Positions 7,766 through 16,438 of a DNA stretch of 38,477 nucleotides are shown one piece after another. Positions within the stretch are counted from its first letter, which is position 1. Each line of letters begins with the position of its first letter. The notes under the pieces were generated by a model. It was not told the DNA's origin and ran no database searches. It was given only the letters and a program-made list of their open reading frames with translations. This DNA comes from Actinomycetota bacterium. GTDB lineage: Bacteria; Actinomycetota; Acidimicrobiia; Acidimicrobiales; CADCSY01. The position numbers and the translations under genes were made by a program. The DNA lies in assembly GCA_019348495.1 (NCBI GenBank), contig JAHWJI010000013.1:1-38477 (forward strand). Direction: 5' to 3'.

Positions 7766-9637
7766 TCAGCCGCCCCCGGTAGCGACAGGGAGGGGGGCAA
7801 CAGGACGAGAGGGGCCGGGCGGGCGACGGAAGGCCCCCGAGGGGGTGGGCACCTGGCGGTCGAGCCACAACGCCCCCAACCCGGCCGTCAGCCCGAGGGC
7901 ATCTTCACCCATGCTGATCCCTGCGGCCAGGGCGAGGTCGCCGGTGAGGTCGCGACAGGTCGGACCCTCCCCCGCCAGGGCGAGGGCCAGCTCCCGCTGG
8001 GTCAAGGGCGATCCCGGAAGCTCGGCGTGGGCGGTGAGGCCGTCGAGGGGGATCACGACGTTGGTGGCGCCCTCGAGCGAGCTTTGCAGGCCGGCCACGG
8101 TGAGGTCTCCGCGGGCGGCGATCGACGTGACCCTGGTCCGAGCAGGTGGGGGCCGGTCGTTGAGCTCGTGGATGAAGCCCGACGTCTCGGCCAGCTGGCC
8201 CGCCGCCGCCGACGCCCCGTCGAGCGAGCCCCCGGTGACCTTGCTGGTGACCGCCTGGGCCGCCTCACCCGCGCCCGTGGTCCCGAGCAGGGCGTTGGCC
8301 GTGGCCGCGTCGGCACCGTGGTGGGGCGCGCCCAGGGTGACGAGGTTGGCCACCGGCCGGTGGTCATCGAGGGCCAAGCGGGCCACGATGCCACCCTGGG
8401 AGTGGGCCACCACGTCGACACCGACGCCGGGGTTGGCGGCGGCGATGACGTCGATCAGCTCCCCGAGACGCTGCCCGGCCACCTGCAGGTCGCCGGTCGA
8501 GTGCTCCGGGCCGTACTCGCTGACGCGGACGCCGGCGAGGCTGCCCCTGGTCGGGGTTCGACCCCCGGCGTAGGAGAACTGGACCACGTCGTCGTGGGCG
8601 TAACCCAGGGCCGCGGTGTCGACGTCGAGCACATCGGCTCCCTCCGACGACGAGCCGAACCCGGCCACCAGGACGGCGATCCGGCGTCCTGGTGAGGGTG
8701 GGGGTGGTGGTTGTGAGGCCGGCGTGCAATGGGCCTGGGCGGCCCGGAAGCGCTCGGCTCGCTCCCACTGCTCGACCACGTGGAGGACGAACAACGGGGT
8801 GACGGGGAGCTGGCTGGCGTAGGCGGCGAGCACCACCGCCTGGGTCCACAACGACTCGGCTTCGCCCCGTAGCGCCTCCCAGCCCGTCTGCGCCGCCCGC
8901 TCGGCCAGGGAACGGGCCTCTGCCGCGGCCACCACGGCGGCGTCGGCAGCCCATGACAGGGCGCCGTCGGCTGCCTCGCCGATGGCTCCCACGCCGGCCC
9001 CGACCCCCCGCCAGGCCTCACCGACGACCTGCTCCACCAGGTCGACGAGCCAACGGCGCTCCTGGGTGGCGTCCTGGGGCTCGCGCAGCTCCACGGGGAT
9101 GAGGTGGACCTCGACGGCACCACCGGCCAGCAGCACGGCAGGGTCGATGTAGCGCTCTCCGGCCCGCACCCCGAAGTGCAAGACGGGACCAGCGGTCCCC
9201 ACCACGTCTCCCGCAGCCAGCCGTGCACCCCGGTCCACGCCCACCGTCGACAGGAATGAGTAGCTGGTGCGCAGGCCGTCGGGGTGCAGGACCACCACAT
9301 GGCTGGACGGGCCGATGCGCCCGGCGAAGGTGACCTCGCCCTCAGCCGAGGTTCGGACCGGTTCGCCGGGTGTGGTGGCGTAGTCGATCCCCCGGTTGCC
9401 GGCGGCGTAGGGGGTAGCCGGAGGCCGGAAGCTGTCGACCACCGGTGCCTCGACCGGAGGGCGGTATGCGGTGGTGGCCTCGGTGCCGGCAGCGGCGGCG
9501 GGCGCGGCGCCAGCCAGGGTGGCCAGGGCCACGATGGCGGCGGCCAGCGTTCGAAGCGCCGGCGTGGGGCGGGATCGGCGCAGGGACGCGCTGGGGCGGG
9601 CGGGCACGAGACCCGGGCCCGGACGGGACGAGGGCAT
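7766..9637 (-). CDS. Secreted LytM/M23-like domain fused to an alpha/beta-hydrolase (lipase/PGAP1-like)
   Basis: A 623-residue exported protein. Residues 1-50 look like a signal region (basic start, Ala-rich helix 31-50 ending in an AAAA cleavage-type site). Residues 58-170 match an M23/LytM fold, but ligands are missing: the expected HRG-D is N81-R-G-I-D85 and the expected H-x-H is V152-L-H154. It is therefore probably a non-catalytic peptidoglycan-binding or activator domain. Residues 190-300 are Ala-rich and helical. Residues 318-540 are a serine hydrolase: VAGFG oxyanion loop, nucleophile AHSQGG (S413), TLGAPHHG, with D511 and H537 as plausible triad partners. The C-terminus is Pro-rich. 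An M23 protein beside rpsB is common in Actinobacteria, but the hydrolase fusion is unfamiliar to me. The substrate is unknown. ATG start at 9635-9637 after GGGAG. Confidence 0.85.
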   Translation of the reverse strand: MPSSRPGPGLVPARPSASLRRSRPTPALRTLAAAIVALATLAGAAPAAAAGTEATTAYRPPVEAPVVDSFRPPATPYAAGNRGIDYATTPGEPVRTSAEGEVTFAGRIGPSSHVVVLHPDGLRTSYSFLSTVGVDRGARLAAGDVVGTAGPVLHFGVRAGERYIDPAVLLAGGAVEVHLIPVELREPQDATQERRWLVDLVEQVVGEAWRGVGAGVGAIGEAADGALSWAADAAVVAAAEARSLAERAAQTGWEALRGEAESLWTQAVVLAAYASQLPVTPLFVLHVVEQWERAERFRAAQAHCTPASQPPPPPSPGRRIAVLVAGFGSSSEGADVLDVDTAALGYAHDDVVQFSYAGGRTPTRGSLAGVRVSEYGPEHSTGDLQVAGQRLGELIDVIAAANPGVGVDVVAHSQGGIVARLALDDHRPVANLVTLGAPHHGADAATANALLGTTGAGEAAQAVTSKVTGGSLDGASAAAGQLAETSGFIHELNDRPPPARTRVTSIAARGDLTVAGLQSSLEGATNVVIPLDGLTAHAELPGSPLTQRELALALAGEGPTCRDLTGDLALAAGISMGEDALGLTAGLGALWLDRQVPTPSGAFRRPPGPSRPVAPLPVATGGG

Positions 9638-9795
9638 GGCTTCTCCCTGGACAGGGTGGCGTCAGAGGGGGAAGTGCCGGGGGAAGCGCGGTCGACGCCT
9701 ACGGCGATGACGACCAGGCGGGCCTGACGCTACCGCAGCCGTCCCGGGCGGGGAAAGGGGGGATGCTGCGGGCCAGAGGCCCACGCCCCTGAGGC

Positions 9796-10638
9796 TCAGG
9801 CGGTCTGGCGGTCGACGGCCAGCGTGGAGCGGAGGTGGATGACCGCCTTGGTGTGGATCTGGCAGACCCGGCTCTCGCTGACGCCGATCACCTGGCCGAT
9901 CTCTCCCAGGGTCAGGCCCTCGTAGTAGTAGAGCGTGAGCACCAGCTTCTCCCGCTCCGCCATCCGGTTGATGGCGTCGGCGAGGACCTGGCGTACCTCC
10001 TCGACCTCGTAGGTGGCCACCGGGCCCGGGGCAGGGTCGGCGACGGTGTCGCCCAGGGTCAGGCTCTCACCCTGGTCGGCGCTCACCATCAAGATCTCGT
10101 CGAGCGCCACCAGCCCCACGAAAGAGATCTGGCCGAGGGCCGACTGGAGCTGGGCGTCGGTCATGTCCAGCTCGCTGGCCAGCTCGGCGTCGGTCGGCGC
10201 CCGCCGCTGGTCGGCCTCGAGCTTGGAGAAGGCGGCCTCGATGGCCCGGGCCTTCAGCCGCACCGACCGCGGCACCCAGTCGATGGAGCGGAGCTCGTCG
10301 AGTATGGCGCCTTTGATCCGCGAGATGGCGTAGGTCTCGAACTTGAAGCCGCGAGCGGGTTCGAACTTGGCGATGGCGTCGATCAGCCCGAAGATCCCGT
10401 TGCTCACCAGATCGCCCTGCTCGATGTTCTGGGGCAGACCCCCCGCCACCCGCCCGGCGACGTACTTCACCAGCGGCGAGTAGTGGACGATGAGCTGGTC
10501 GCGCAGCTCGACGCTGTCCGTCTCCTTGTAGTCGGCCCACAGCCGGGCCAACTTCTCCTTCTGCCGCAACTTGTCGCGTTCGTCGACACGCTTGTCATCC
10601 TCAAGCCTGTCGCTGTCGCCGCTGTCGTTGTGGTCCAC
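9796..10638 (-). CDS. whiG: RNA polymerase sigma factor of the WhiG/FliA (sigma-28) family
   Basis: A 280-residue sigma-70 family protein lacking region 1.1. Residues 1-40 are highly charged. Region 2 spans about 48-122, with QGDLVSNGIFGLIDAIAKFE and FKFETYAISRIKGAILDELR, the region 2 pattern of FliA/WhiG/SigB-type factors. Region 3 is about 130-180, and region 4 with the helix-turn-helix about 220-272 (LTLGEIGQVIGVSESRVCQ). WhiG of Streptomyces controls sporulation and FliA controls flagella; which role applies here cannot be told, because no flagellar or whi target genes are in the window. GTG start at 10636-10638, 23 bases after xerC. A short GGGCC/GGCCC hairpin (9770-9782) follows the stop at some distance. 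Confidence 0.9.
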   Translation of the reverse strand: MDHNDSGDSDRLEDDKRVDERDKLRQKEKLARLWADYKETDSVELRDQLIVHYSPLVKYVAGRVAGGLPQNIEQGDLVSNGIFGLIDAIAKFEPARGFKFETYAISRIKGAILDELRSIDWVPRSVRLKARAIEAAFSKLEADQRRAPTDAELASELDMTDAQLQSALGQISFVGLVALDEILMVSADQGESLTLGDTVADPAPGPVATYEVEEVRQVLADAINRMAEREKLVLTLYYYEGLTLGEIGQVIGVSESRVCQIHTKAVIHLRSTLAVDRQTA

Positions 10639-10661
10639 GTGTCCCCGGTCGAGAGCCTCCG

Positions 10662-11693
10662 TCAGCTCGGTCCCTGGTCCGGCGCATCGCCGGTGGCCAG
10701 CCGAGCCCGCGGGTGCGATGCCTGGTGCACCGACCGCAACCGCTCCTTGCTGACGTGAGTGTAGTGCTGGGTGGTGGCCAGGTCGGCGTGGCCCAGGAGC
10801 TCCTGGACGGCGCGCAGGTCGGCGCCCCCATCGAGCAGGTGGGTGGCGAAGGTGTGGCGCAGGGCGTGGGGATGGGTCGGCGACACCGCCCGTCGATCGA
10901 GGATGCGGCGCACGTCGCGCGTCCCCAGGCGACGACCACGGCGGTTGAGGAACACGGCCTCGTCAGGTGAGGCGGCGGTGGCCAGGGCGTCACGCCCCCG
11001 ATCGCACCACGCCCGTAACGCCTCCATCGAGGGGGCGCTGACGGGCACCTGGCGCTGCTTGGCGCCCTTGCCCCACACCCGCAGCACACCCCGGTCGAAC
11101 AGCACGTCGTCGGGGGCCAGGGCGCACAGCTCGGCCACCCGCAGGCCACTGCCGTAGAGAAGCTCGAGCACGGCGTCGTCGCGCAGGCGAATGCTCGGAT
11201 CGTCCTCGTCCACCACCGCGGGCGGGTCGTCGAGCAGGACCTCGAGCTCCTCGGCACGCAACACCCGGGGCAGGCGACCAGCTCCCCCGGGGGCGGACAC
11301 GCCGATCGACGGGTCCGATCCCAGGCGACCGCTGCGGACCAACCAGGCGAAGTAGCGGCGCAGGGCCGAGGCCTTGCGGGCGATGGTGCGCCGGGCGTAG
11401 CGCCGGGTGGCGAGGTAGGCGAGATAGCGGCGCAGCACCCGGCGGTCGACGGCTTCGGGCCCACCAAGACCGGCCCGGCCCGCCCACACGGTGAAGGCGA
11501 CCAGGTCGCCCTGGTACGCCCGCACCGTGCTCGCCGACACCGAGGTCAGCGAGGAGACGAACGACTCGATCTGCCAGGCCGGTTCGGCCGACTGCGCCCG
11601 GCGGAGCCGGCCGGATGCCTCAGCCCTGGCTGACGGTGCCCTCGATGAGGTCCCTGGTCTCCTTGCTGGCCGCGCCACAGTTCTGGAGACCAT
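10662..11693 (-). CDS. xerC: Tyrosine recombinase XerC family
   Basis: A 343-residue tyrosine recombinase likely to resolve chromosome dimers at dif with XerD. The N-terminal SAM-like core-binding domain (about 40-125) precedes the catalytic domain. The active-site residues are complete: R185 (SGLRVAEL), K209 (GKGAKQR), H276 and R279 (HPHALRH), H302 (LLGHADL) and the nucleophile Y311 (TQHYTHVS). The start is uncertain: the ATG at 11691-11693 overlaps the end of the lipoprotein gene by 74 bases and its first 35 residues are low-complexity, but there is no ATG or GTG between residue 7 and the folded domain. The housekeeping context and the absence of att-like repeats argue against a mobile-element integrase. 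Confidence 0.9.
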   Translation of the reverse strand: MVSRTVARPARRPGTSSRAPSARAEASGRLRRAQSAEPAWQIESFVSSLTSVSASTVRAYQGDLVAFTVWAGRAGLGGPEAVDRRVLRRYLAYLATRRYARRTIARKASALRRYFAWLVRSGRLGSDPSIGVSAPGGAGRLPRVLRAEELEVLLDDPPAVVDEDDPSIRLRDDAVLELLYGSGLRVAELCALAPDDVLFDRGVLRVWGKGAKQRQVPVSAPSMEALRAWCDRGRDALATAASPDEAVFLNRRGRRLGTRDVRRILDRRAVSPTHPHALRHTFATHLLDGGADLRAVQELLGHADLATTQHYTHVSKERLRSVHQASHPRARLATGDAPDQGPS

Positions 11694-12111
11694 AGGCCAC
11701 GGACAGCTCCTGGTAGCGACCGAAGCCGCTGTCGACGCTGCTCAACAGCACCGTCGGGTCCTCTTGGACCCTGTCGACACCGTCACGGCCGGCCTGGAGG
11801 AGATCCTCGATCCGCTCCTCGTCCACCTCGGGCGGCCGTAGCTCGCTCAGTTGCTCCACCTCGTTCTCGATGGTGGGAGCCACCACCTCGTTGGCGAACT
11901 CGGTGACCAGCTCTGCGCTGGCGATCTCCCCCGGCGTGGTGAAGGTGCGCCGGGCCGCCTCCTCGACGCGCTGGTTCGCCTTGGCGCAGATGGCGTTCCC
12001 CCGCTCGATGTACTGCGACTTGGTGAGCCTCGGCTCATCCGATCCGCAGGCTCCCACGGCCAGCGCGGCAGCGATGACCAGCGCCAGGATCTTCCCCCTG
12101 TGCGTACGCAC
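11620..12111 (-). CDS. Small predicted lipoprotein of unknown function
   Basis: A 163-residue protein starting at a GTG (12109-12111) with a GGAG ribosome-binding site seven bases upstream. It begins [20 protein letters not shown] and then AC, a lipoprotein signal peptide with the lipid-acceptor Cys at about residue 22. The mature part is acidic and helical, with [12 protein letters not shown] and [13 protein letters not shown], and one further cysteine (QNCGAA) near the C-terminus. The pattern resembles small actinobacterial lipoproteins with a Cys in an ICAKAN motif and another near the C-terminus, which may form a disulfide. I do not recognise a named family. The last 74 bases overlap the annotated start of xerC. 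A TACATT box (12146-12151, minus strand) is a weak promoter candidate. Confidence 0.8.
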   Translation of the reverse strand: MRTHRGKILALVIAAALAVGACGSDEPRLTKSQYIERGNAICAKANQRVEEAARRTFTTPGEIASAELVTEFANEVVAPTIENEVEQLSELRPPEVDEERIEDLLQAGRDGVDRVQEDPTVLLSSVDSGFGRYQELSVAYGLQNCGAASKETRDLIEGTVSQG

Positions 12112-12241
12112 CCTGATCTCCCCCCAGTAGTGAAACGGCAGACGGAATGTAGCCCCTGGTATCGATCGTCGCATGTTCTCCGGGTGGGTGCCACCACGAG
12201 GGGAAGGTGGCGCCGCCAGTTGAACCCGGCGCCGGAGACGC

Positions 12242-13393
12242 TCACCGCCGTGCTTCCCGGCGTTGGCGGCGTTCGAGCCAGCTCCCGTGGCGGACCAGCA
12301 ATCCGTCACGCTCCATCCTGGACAGCTCCACGGCCACCGCGGCCAGGGGAGCGTCCACCCGTGCCGCCACCTCGTCGATGGTGGCCGGCTCCCACCCCAG
12401 CGCATCGAGCAGGACCACAGCCAGGGGCCGGTCGGGCGGGCACGGGTCGCTCCGTCCCCGTGCCACCGCCGGGGCCTCGAGGCCCAACGCCGTCACGACG
12501 TCCTCGGCGTCACGCACCGGTCCGCAACCAGCCACCAACAACTCGTTGGTGCCCGCCGAGGCCGGGCTCCGCACCGGCCCGGGCACGGCCATCACCGGAC
12601 GATCCCGCTCGAGTGCCGCGTCGACGGTGTGCAGCGATCCTCCCCGGGCATGGCTCTCCACGACGACGACCACGTCGGCCAGGGCGGCGATGATCCGGTT
12701 GCGGGCCGGGAAGCGCCAGGCCTGGGCCCGAGTCCCCAGGGGGTACTCGGACAGCACCGTGCCCACCGCCGCCACCCCGGACCACAGCTCGGTGTTGGTC
12801 CTCGGGTACACCACGTCGAGACCGGTGCCCACCACCGCAGCCGGCGCCGCCCCTCCTGCGTGCTGGGCCTCCAAGGCACCGTGATGGGCCTCGCCGTCGA
12901 TCCCCCGCGCCAGCCCGGAGACGACACAGACCCCGGCGGCGGCCAGGTCTCGGCCCAGGGCACGGGCCGTGGCCCGCCCGGCGTAGGTGCACCGACGCGT
13001 GCCCACCACCGCCACGCGGGGGTGCTCGAGGGTGGCCAACGAACCCTGGTGGAACAGCACTGCGGGTGGCTCGGGGTCGTCGGCCAGCGGCACGGGGAAG
13101 CCAGCCTCGCCCCGGGCCACGACCCCCACCCCCGCGGCTGCGTGGGCCGTCCAACAGGTGGCCACGTCGGTCCGCCTGGCCTCCTGGCACCACCGGGCAG
13201 CCAGGGTGGCATCCAGGTGGCCGGCTCGGGTCACGACCTGAGCGTCGCGGTGCACGGCGCCCGCCACCACCTGTCGCCACGCCTCCTCGGGTTCCCAGCG
13301 CGCCAGCAGCGCCCCCAGCCGCGCCGGTCCCATCCCCACCAGACCGGACAACGCCACCACCCATGCCGTGGACGGCAGCTCCGACCCGCTCAT
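12242..13393 (-). CDS. dprA: DNA-processing protein DprA (Smf)
   Basis: DprA binds incoming single-stranded DNA and loads RecA during natural transformation; many non-transformable bacteria also keep it. The 383-residue protein has an N-terminal helical region, the Rossmann-like core with GTRRCTYAGR at 131-140, VVSGLARGIDGEAH near 157-170, a GTGLDVVYP loop and ARNRIIAAL, and a C-terminal winged-helix domain (about 325-375). The start is the ATG at 13391-13393, which overlaps the comM stop (ATGA); an upstream in-frame start would lie inside comM. Pairing with comM/yifB is conserved in many bacteria. No other competence genes (comEA, comEC) are in view. Confidence 0.95.
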   Translation of the reverse strand: MSGSELPSTAWVVALSGLVGMGPARLGALLARWEPEEAWRQVVAGAVHRDAQVVTRAGHLDATLAARWCQEARRTDVATCWTAHAAAGVGVVARGEAGFPVPLADDPEPPAVLFHQGSLATLEHPRVAVVGTRRCTYAGRATARALGRDLAAAGVCVVSGLARGIDGEAHHGALEAQHAGGAAPAAVVGTGLDVVYPRTNTELWSGVAAVGTVLSEYPLGTRAQAWRFPARNRIIAALADVVVVVESHARGGSLHTVDAALERDRPVMAVPGPVRSPASAGTNELLVAGCGPVRDAEDVVTALGLEAPAVARGRSDPCPPDRPLAVVLLDALGWEPATIDEVAARVDAPLAAVAVELSRMERDGLLVRHGSWLERRQRREARR

Positions 13394-14901
13394 GCCACCG
13401 CTCCCAGGCGTTCGGGCTGGGCCCGCAACTGCAGGGCGAGGCACACGTCGCCCTCATCCAGGGGCCCTTCCCGGCCTCCGAGGTCGGCCAGCGTACGGGC
13501 GACGCGGCGGACCCGCTGCAAGCCCCGGGCGCTGAGCGTGCCCGACCGCAACCCGCTCTCGAGCATGGCCGAGGCGTCACGGCCCAGAGCCGCCGTCTCG
13601 TCGAGGCTCCAACCCGGCAACTGGGCGTTGCACGACACACCCCGGGCGAGGGCGAGGCCGCGGGCCTGGGCCACCCGAGCGGCCACGGTGGCGGTGGGCT
13701 CCCCCGGCGGCCCGCTCAGGAGCTGCCCGGCGTCGGGGCGGGCGACGTCGAGGCGCAGGTCGAAGCGGTCGAGCAAGGGGCCCGACAGTCGCCGTCCGTA
13801 GCGCTCTCGAATGGCCTCGCTGCACCGGCAGGCGCCGGGCGGCCCACCCTCCCCGCACGGACAGGGGTTCATGGCCCCCACGAGGAGGAAGTGGGCCGGG
13901 TAGCACACGGCCGCCCGGGCCCGGCACACGCGGACCACCCCCTCTTCGAGAGGTTGGCGAAGCGCATCCAGCACCGGCCGGGCGAACTCGGCCAGCTCGT
14001 CCATGAACAGCACGCCCCGGGTGGCCAGGCTGATCTCTCCCGGGCGCATCCAGGTGGTACCACCGCCGATGAGCGACACCGCCGACGCGCCATGGTGAGG
14101 CGCCCGCAACGGGGGCCGGTACACCAGGCCACCAGGGGGAAGGGGCAGGCCTGCTGCAGAATGGACCCGCGTCGCCTCGAGGGCCTCGCTGCGCTCGAGA
14201 TCGGGCAGGAGCCCGGGCAGGCGCCGGGCGAGCATGGTCTTGCCCGCTCCCGGGGGCCCTACGAGGAGCAGGTGGTGTCCTCCCGCGGCCGCCACCTCCA
14301 GGGCCAGGCGGGCCACGGGCTGGCCCCGGACATCGGCCAGGTCGGGCTCGAGCGGGGGCAGGCTTACCTGATCGTGGCGGGGGGGATCGGGCCAGGACGC
14401 CTCGCCACGCAGTGCCCCCACGAGCTCGGCCAGGGTGCGTACCTCCCGCACCTGGAGGCGACCCACCAGGCCAGCTTCGCTTCCGCAACCGGCGGGCACC
14501 ACCACCGTGTCGGCCACCAGGGCCTCGACGAGGGGCACCATGCCGGGGATGCGCCGGAGCGACCCGTCGAGGCCGAGCTCGCCGAGGAAGCCGGTGCCGG
14601 CGACGGCCGACGCCGGGAGGTCACCATGGGCGACGAGGACGCCAATGGCCACGGCCAGATCGAGGCCGGCGCCGTTCTTGCGCACCCCCGAAGGCGCCAG
14701 GTTGACGGTGATGCGGCGCTGCGGCCACCGGATGCCGGTCGAGCTGAGCGCGGCCCGAACCCGGTCGCGCGCCTCTCGACACGCCGTGTCGGGCAGGCCC
14801 ACGATGTTGAAGCAGGGCAGCCCTGGGCACACGTGGACCTCGACCGACACCTGGCGACCATCGACGCCGAGCAAGGTGGCGGAGGCGATGATGGCGAGCA
14901 C
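13390..14901 (-). CDS. comM: ComM/YifB family Mg-chelatase-like AAA+ ATPase
   Basis: ComM is a hexameric helicase that promotes branch migration during natural transformation. The 503-residue protein has the N-terminal LonC-like fold (about 1-170), a Walker A GPPGAGKT near 215, Walker B GVLFMDELAEF, the APHHGAS motif, and the cysteine-containing MNPCPCG loop with a second Cys pair (ACRCS), followed by the sensor region GPLLDRFDL. The GTG start (14899-14901) has a strong GGGAGGAG ribosome-binding site. A TAGGGT box at 14965-14970 (minus strand) is a possible -10. The 121-base region to the right is shared with the divergent small gene at 15023. Confidence 0.95.
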   Translation of the reverse strand: MLAIIASATLLGVDGRQVSVEVHVCPGLPCFNIVGLPDTACREARDRVRAALSSTGIRWPQRRITVNLAPSGVRKNGAGLDLAVAIGVLVAHGDLPASAVAGTGFLGELGLDGSLRRIPGMVPLVEALVADTVVVPAGCGSEAGLVGRLQVREVRTLAELVGALRGEASWPDPPRHDQVSLPPLEPDLADVRGQPVARLALEVAAAGGHHLLLVGPPGAGKTMLARRLPGLLPDLERSEALEATRVHSAAGLPLPPGGLVYRPPLRAPHHGASAVSLIGGGTTWMRPGEISLATRGVLFMDELAEFARPVLDALRQPLEEGVVRVCRARAAVCYPAHFLLVGAMNPCPCGEGGPPGACRCSEAIRERYGRRLSGPLLDRFDLRLDVARPDAGQLLSGPPGEPTATVAARVAQARGLALARGVSCNAQLPGWSLDETAALGRDASAMLESGLRSGTLSARGLQRVRRVARTLADLGGREGPLDEGDVCLALQLRAQPERLGAVA

Positions 14902-15010
14902 GGTGCTCCTCCCAACAGACGGCGAGAGAGGAGGACCGTCACGCCGGTCACTCGAGCTGGCGCCACCCTAGACCGGGGGTGCGACAGTCACGTTCGGAGC
15001 CGGAGCGCGT

Positions 15011-15016
15011 GATACT
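15011..15016 (+). promoter_or_regulatory. Possible -10 box of a leaderless promoter
   Basis: GATACT ends seven bases before the ATG at 15023, the spacing expected if transcription begins at or next to the start codon, as is common for leaderless actinobacterial genes. No good -35 is visible. A similar arrangement (CATACT then GGG and ATG) occurs at 38409-38421. Confidence 0.4.
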
Positions 15017-15022
15017 CGGGAC

Positions 15023-15136
15023 ATGGGCTTCAACCCCTTCCGGTCTGGCCGACGCTCGCCGGCCGACTACCTCTTCGTCGCCGCCGCGCTGACGCTGACC
15101 CTGGCGTTGGTGCTGTGGGCCGCCGGTGTCGTCTGA
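15023..15136 (+). CDS. 37-residue single-pass membrane protein
   Basis: An ATG-initiated 37-codon gene starting MGFNPFRSGRRSPADYLFV and followed by a hydrophobic helix (about residues 17-37, rich in Ala, Leu and Val). The basic N-terminus (FRSGRRS) followed by one helix predicts an N-in single-span peptide. It is too short for normal gene finders. Three things support it: a -10-like box at leaderless spacing, almost exclusive G/C at third codon positions, and an 11-base overlap with the start of the next gene, implying coupled translation. The MGFNPFR start looks like a pattern I associate with conserved short actinobacterial proteins, but I cannot confirm this here. No function is known to me. 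Confidence 0.65.
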   Translation: MGFNPFRSGRRSPADYLFVAAALTLTLALVLWAAGVV

Positions 15137-15341
15137 GCTCTGGTCCGACGACCTCGTGGACGTACGGCGGGTGCAACCGTTCGAGGCGACCAAGTCCTAC
15201 CGCTGCCCGGGCTGCAACGGAGCCATCGAAGCCGGCACCGGCCACGTGGTGGCGGTGCCCCACGACGCCCCGGAGCTGCGCCGCCACTGGCACCACCCGT
15301 GTTGGACCATGCGCCACCGGCGCCGTCCCGGGCGGGCCTGA
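15126..15341 (+). CDS. Small zinc-ribbon-like protein
   Basis: A 71-residue protein whose GTG start (15126-15128) lies inside the end of the preceding 37-codon gene. It contains YRCPGCNGAI (a CxxC knuckle at about residues 27-30) and then RRHWHHPCW with further His/Cys candidates, separated by about 25 residues, which suggests a single zinc site. This layout (YRCPGC, then G-HVV, then RRHWH--CW) is a recognisable small family in Actinobacteria, sometimes mislabelled as an ATP/GTP-binding protein. The molecular role is unknown. It converges on yraN. Confidence 0.8.
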   Translation: MSSELWSDDLVDVRRVQPFEATKSYRCPGCNGAIEAGTGHVVAVPHDAPELRRHWHHPCWTMRHRRRPGRA

Positions 15342-15350
15342 GGGGGCCCG
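15333..15350. terminator. Possible bidirectional terminator hairpin
   Basis: CGGGCC and GGCCCG form a 6-bp stem with a 6-base loop, between the convergent zinc-ribbon gene and yraN. There is no U-tract, as is usual in high-GC Actinobacteria. The stem overlaps the last codons of the zinc-ribbon gene. Confidence 0.35.
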
Positions 15351-15379
15351 AAACCCAGAACCGGCTAGGCATCAACGGG

Positions 15380-15724
15380 CTAGAAGGCGGCCTCGACGAC
15401 CTCCACGTGGCCGTCGAGCACCGCAGCCACGTCGAAGCGCAGCTCGGGCGCGCCTCGCCCCGCCTGGTCGAGCCATGCCGCCGCCAGCCGGCGGATGCGC
15501 CGGCACTTGCGGGGTGTGACCGCCTCCAGGGGGGATCCGAAGGCCAGCGACGAGCGGGCCTTCACCTCGCAGAACACGATGGTGGGACCCCGGCGCAGGA
15601 CCAGGTCCAACTCTCCGTCCCGGCAACGCCAGTTGCGGGCCAGCACCTCGTAACCCCTGGACTCATACCACGCCGCGGCCAGGTCCTCCCCGGCGGCACC
15701 CAGGGCCTGGCGGGCGCGGGTCAC
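15380..15724 (-). CDS. yraN: YraN/UPF0102 family nuclease-fold protein
   Basis: A 114-residue protein of the restriction-endonuclease-like fold. The conserved core is complete: GEDLAAAWYESRGYEVLARNW, then GELDLV (a catalytic-type Asp) and FCEVKAR (Glu-x-Lys), the usual PD-(D/E)XK arrangement. Its role is poorly defined, but the gene is widely linked to rnhB, lepB and comM/dprA. GTG start at 15722-15724; it lies 34 bases downstream of lepB. Confidence 0.92.
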   Translation of the reverse strand: MTRARQALGAAGEDLAAAWYESRGYEVLARNWRCRDGELDLVLRRGPTIVFCEVKARSSLAFGSPLEAVTPRKCRRIRRLAAAWLDQAGRGAPELRFDVAAVLDGHVEVVEAAF

Positions 15725-15758
15725 CTGGACACCGCCGAGCGACGGGTCCCGCGCTCCC

Positions 15759-16343
15759 TCACAAGAAGGCTGTGCGGGTCAGGGGCCACACCCGGTGCGT
15801 CGCCCGGCCCACGACGGTATCGGCGTCGATGGGTCCGAAGGACCGGCTGTCGGAGGAGTTCGTGCGGTTGTCGCCCATCACCCAGAGCTGGCCGAGGGGC
15901 ACGGTGGTCGATTGGAACTCGACGATGGTGGCCGACGGGGGGAGGTAGGGCTCGACCAGCCGACGGCCCTCGACGTACACCGCCCCGTCGCGGCCCTCCA
16001 CCCGTTCCCCGGGCAGGGCGATCACCCGCTTGATGTACTCCTCGGTCGAGGGCTGGCGAAGGCCCACGGCCTCCGCCAGCCCGTGCAGGCCCCGGACCAC
16101 CAGACCCGCGTCCAGGTCTTCGTCGTCAGGGCACCCGGCGCCGGGGGGGCAGTCGAAGACCACGATGTCTCCCCGGTTGGGGTCGTGCAGGCGGTAGGCC
16201 AACTTCGAGACGACCACCCGGTCACCCACCAGCAGCTGCGGGCTCATGGAAGCGGAGGGGATGGAGAAGGCCTGGGCCACGAAGGCCCGCAACACCAGGG
16301 CGATGACGGCGGCCAGGACCACCAGCACCACCGTCTCGGCCAC
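15759..16343 (-). CDS. lepB: Signal peptidase I
   Basis: Type I signal peptidase, which removes Sec and Tat signal peptides at the outer face of the membrane. The N-terminal hydrophobic anchor (residues 4-24) is followed by box B IPSASMSP with nucleophile S32, box D YIKRVIALPG with general base K105, and box E GDNRTNSSDSRSFGPI. The C-terminus has no second helix. The start is unsettled: the first GTG (16341-16343) has no ribosome-binding site, and the frame stays open upstream. That stretch encodes a basic segment (PERGQGRARRPAGAL) resembling a cytosolic N-terminus, up to a CTG overlapping the rplS stop at 16439-16442. The real protein may be about 33 residues longer than the 194 given here. 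Confidence 0.92.
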   Translation of the reverse strand: MAETVVLVVLAAVIALVLRAFVAQAFSIPSASMSPQLLVGDRVVVSKLAYRLHDPNRGDIVVFDCPPGAGCPDDEDLDAGLVVRGLHGLAEAVGLRQPSTEEYIKRVIALPGERVEGRDGAVYVEGRRLVEPYLPPSATIVEFQSTTVPLGQLWVMGDNRTNSSDSRSFGPIDADTVVGRATHRVWPLTRTAFL

Positions 16344-16438
16344 GAGGGCACCGGCGGGACGACGGGCTCTGCCCTGCCCGCGCTCTGGATCCCGCGCCCG
16401 GACGCGGGCGCCCGGGCGCGTAGCGGCCCGGAGGTCGG

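Noticed and set aside
10662-11693. Tyrosine recombinase as the integrase of a mobile element
   Set aside because: It sits in a conserved housekeeping order beside whiG and dprA, with no flanking repeats, tRNA target or cargo genes.
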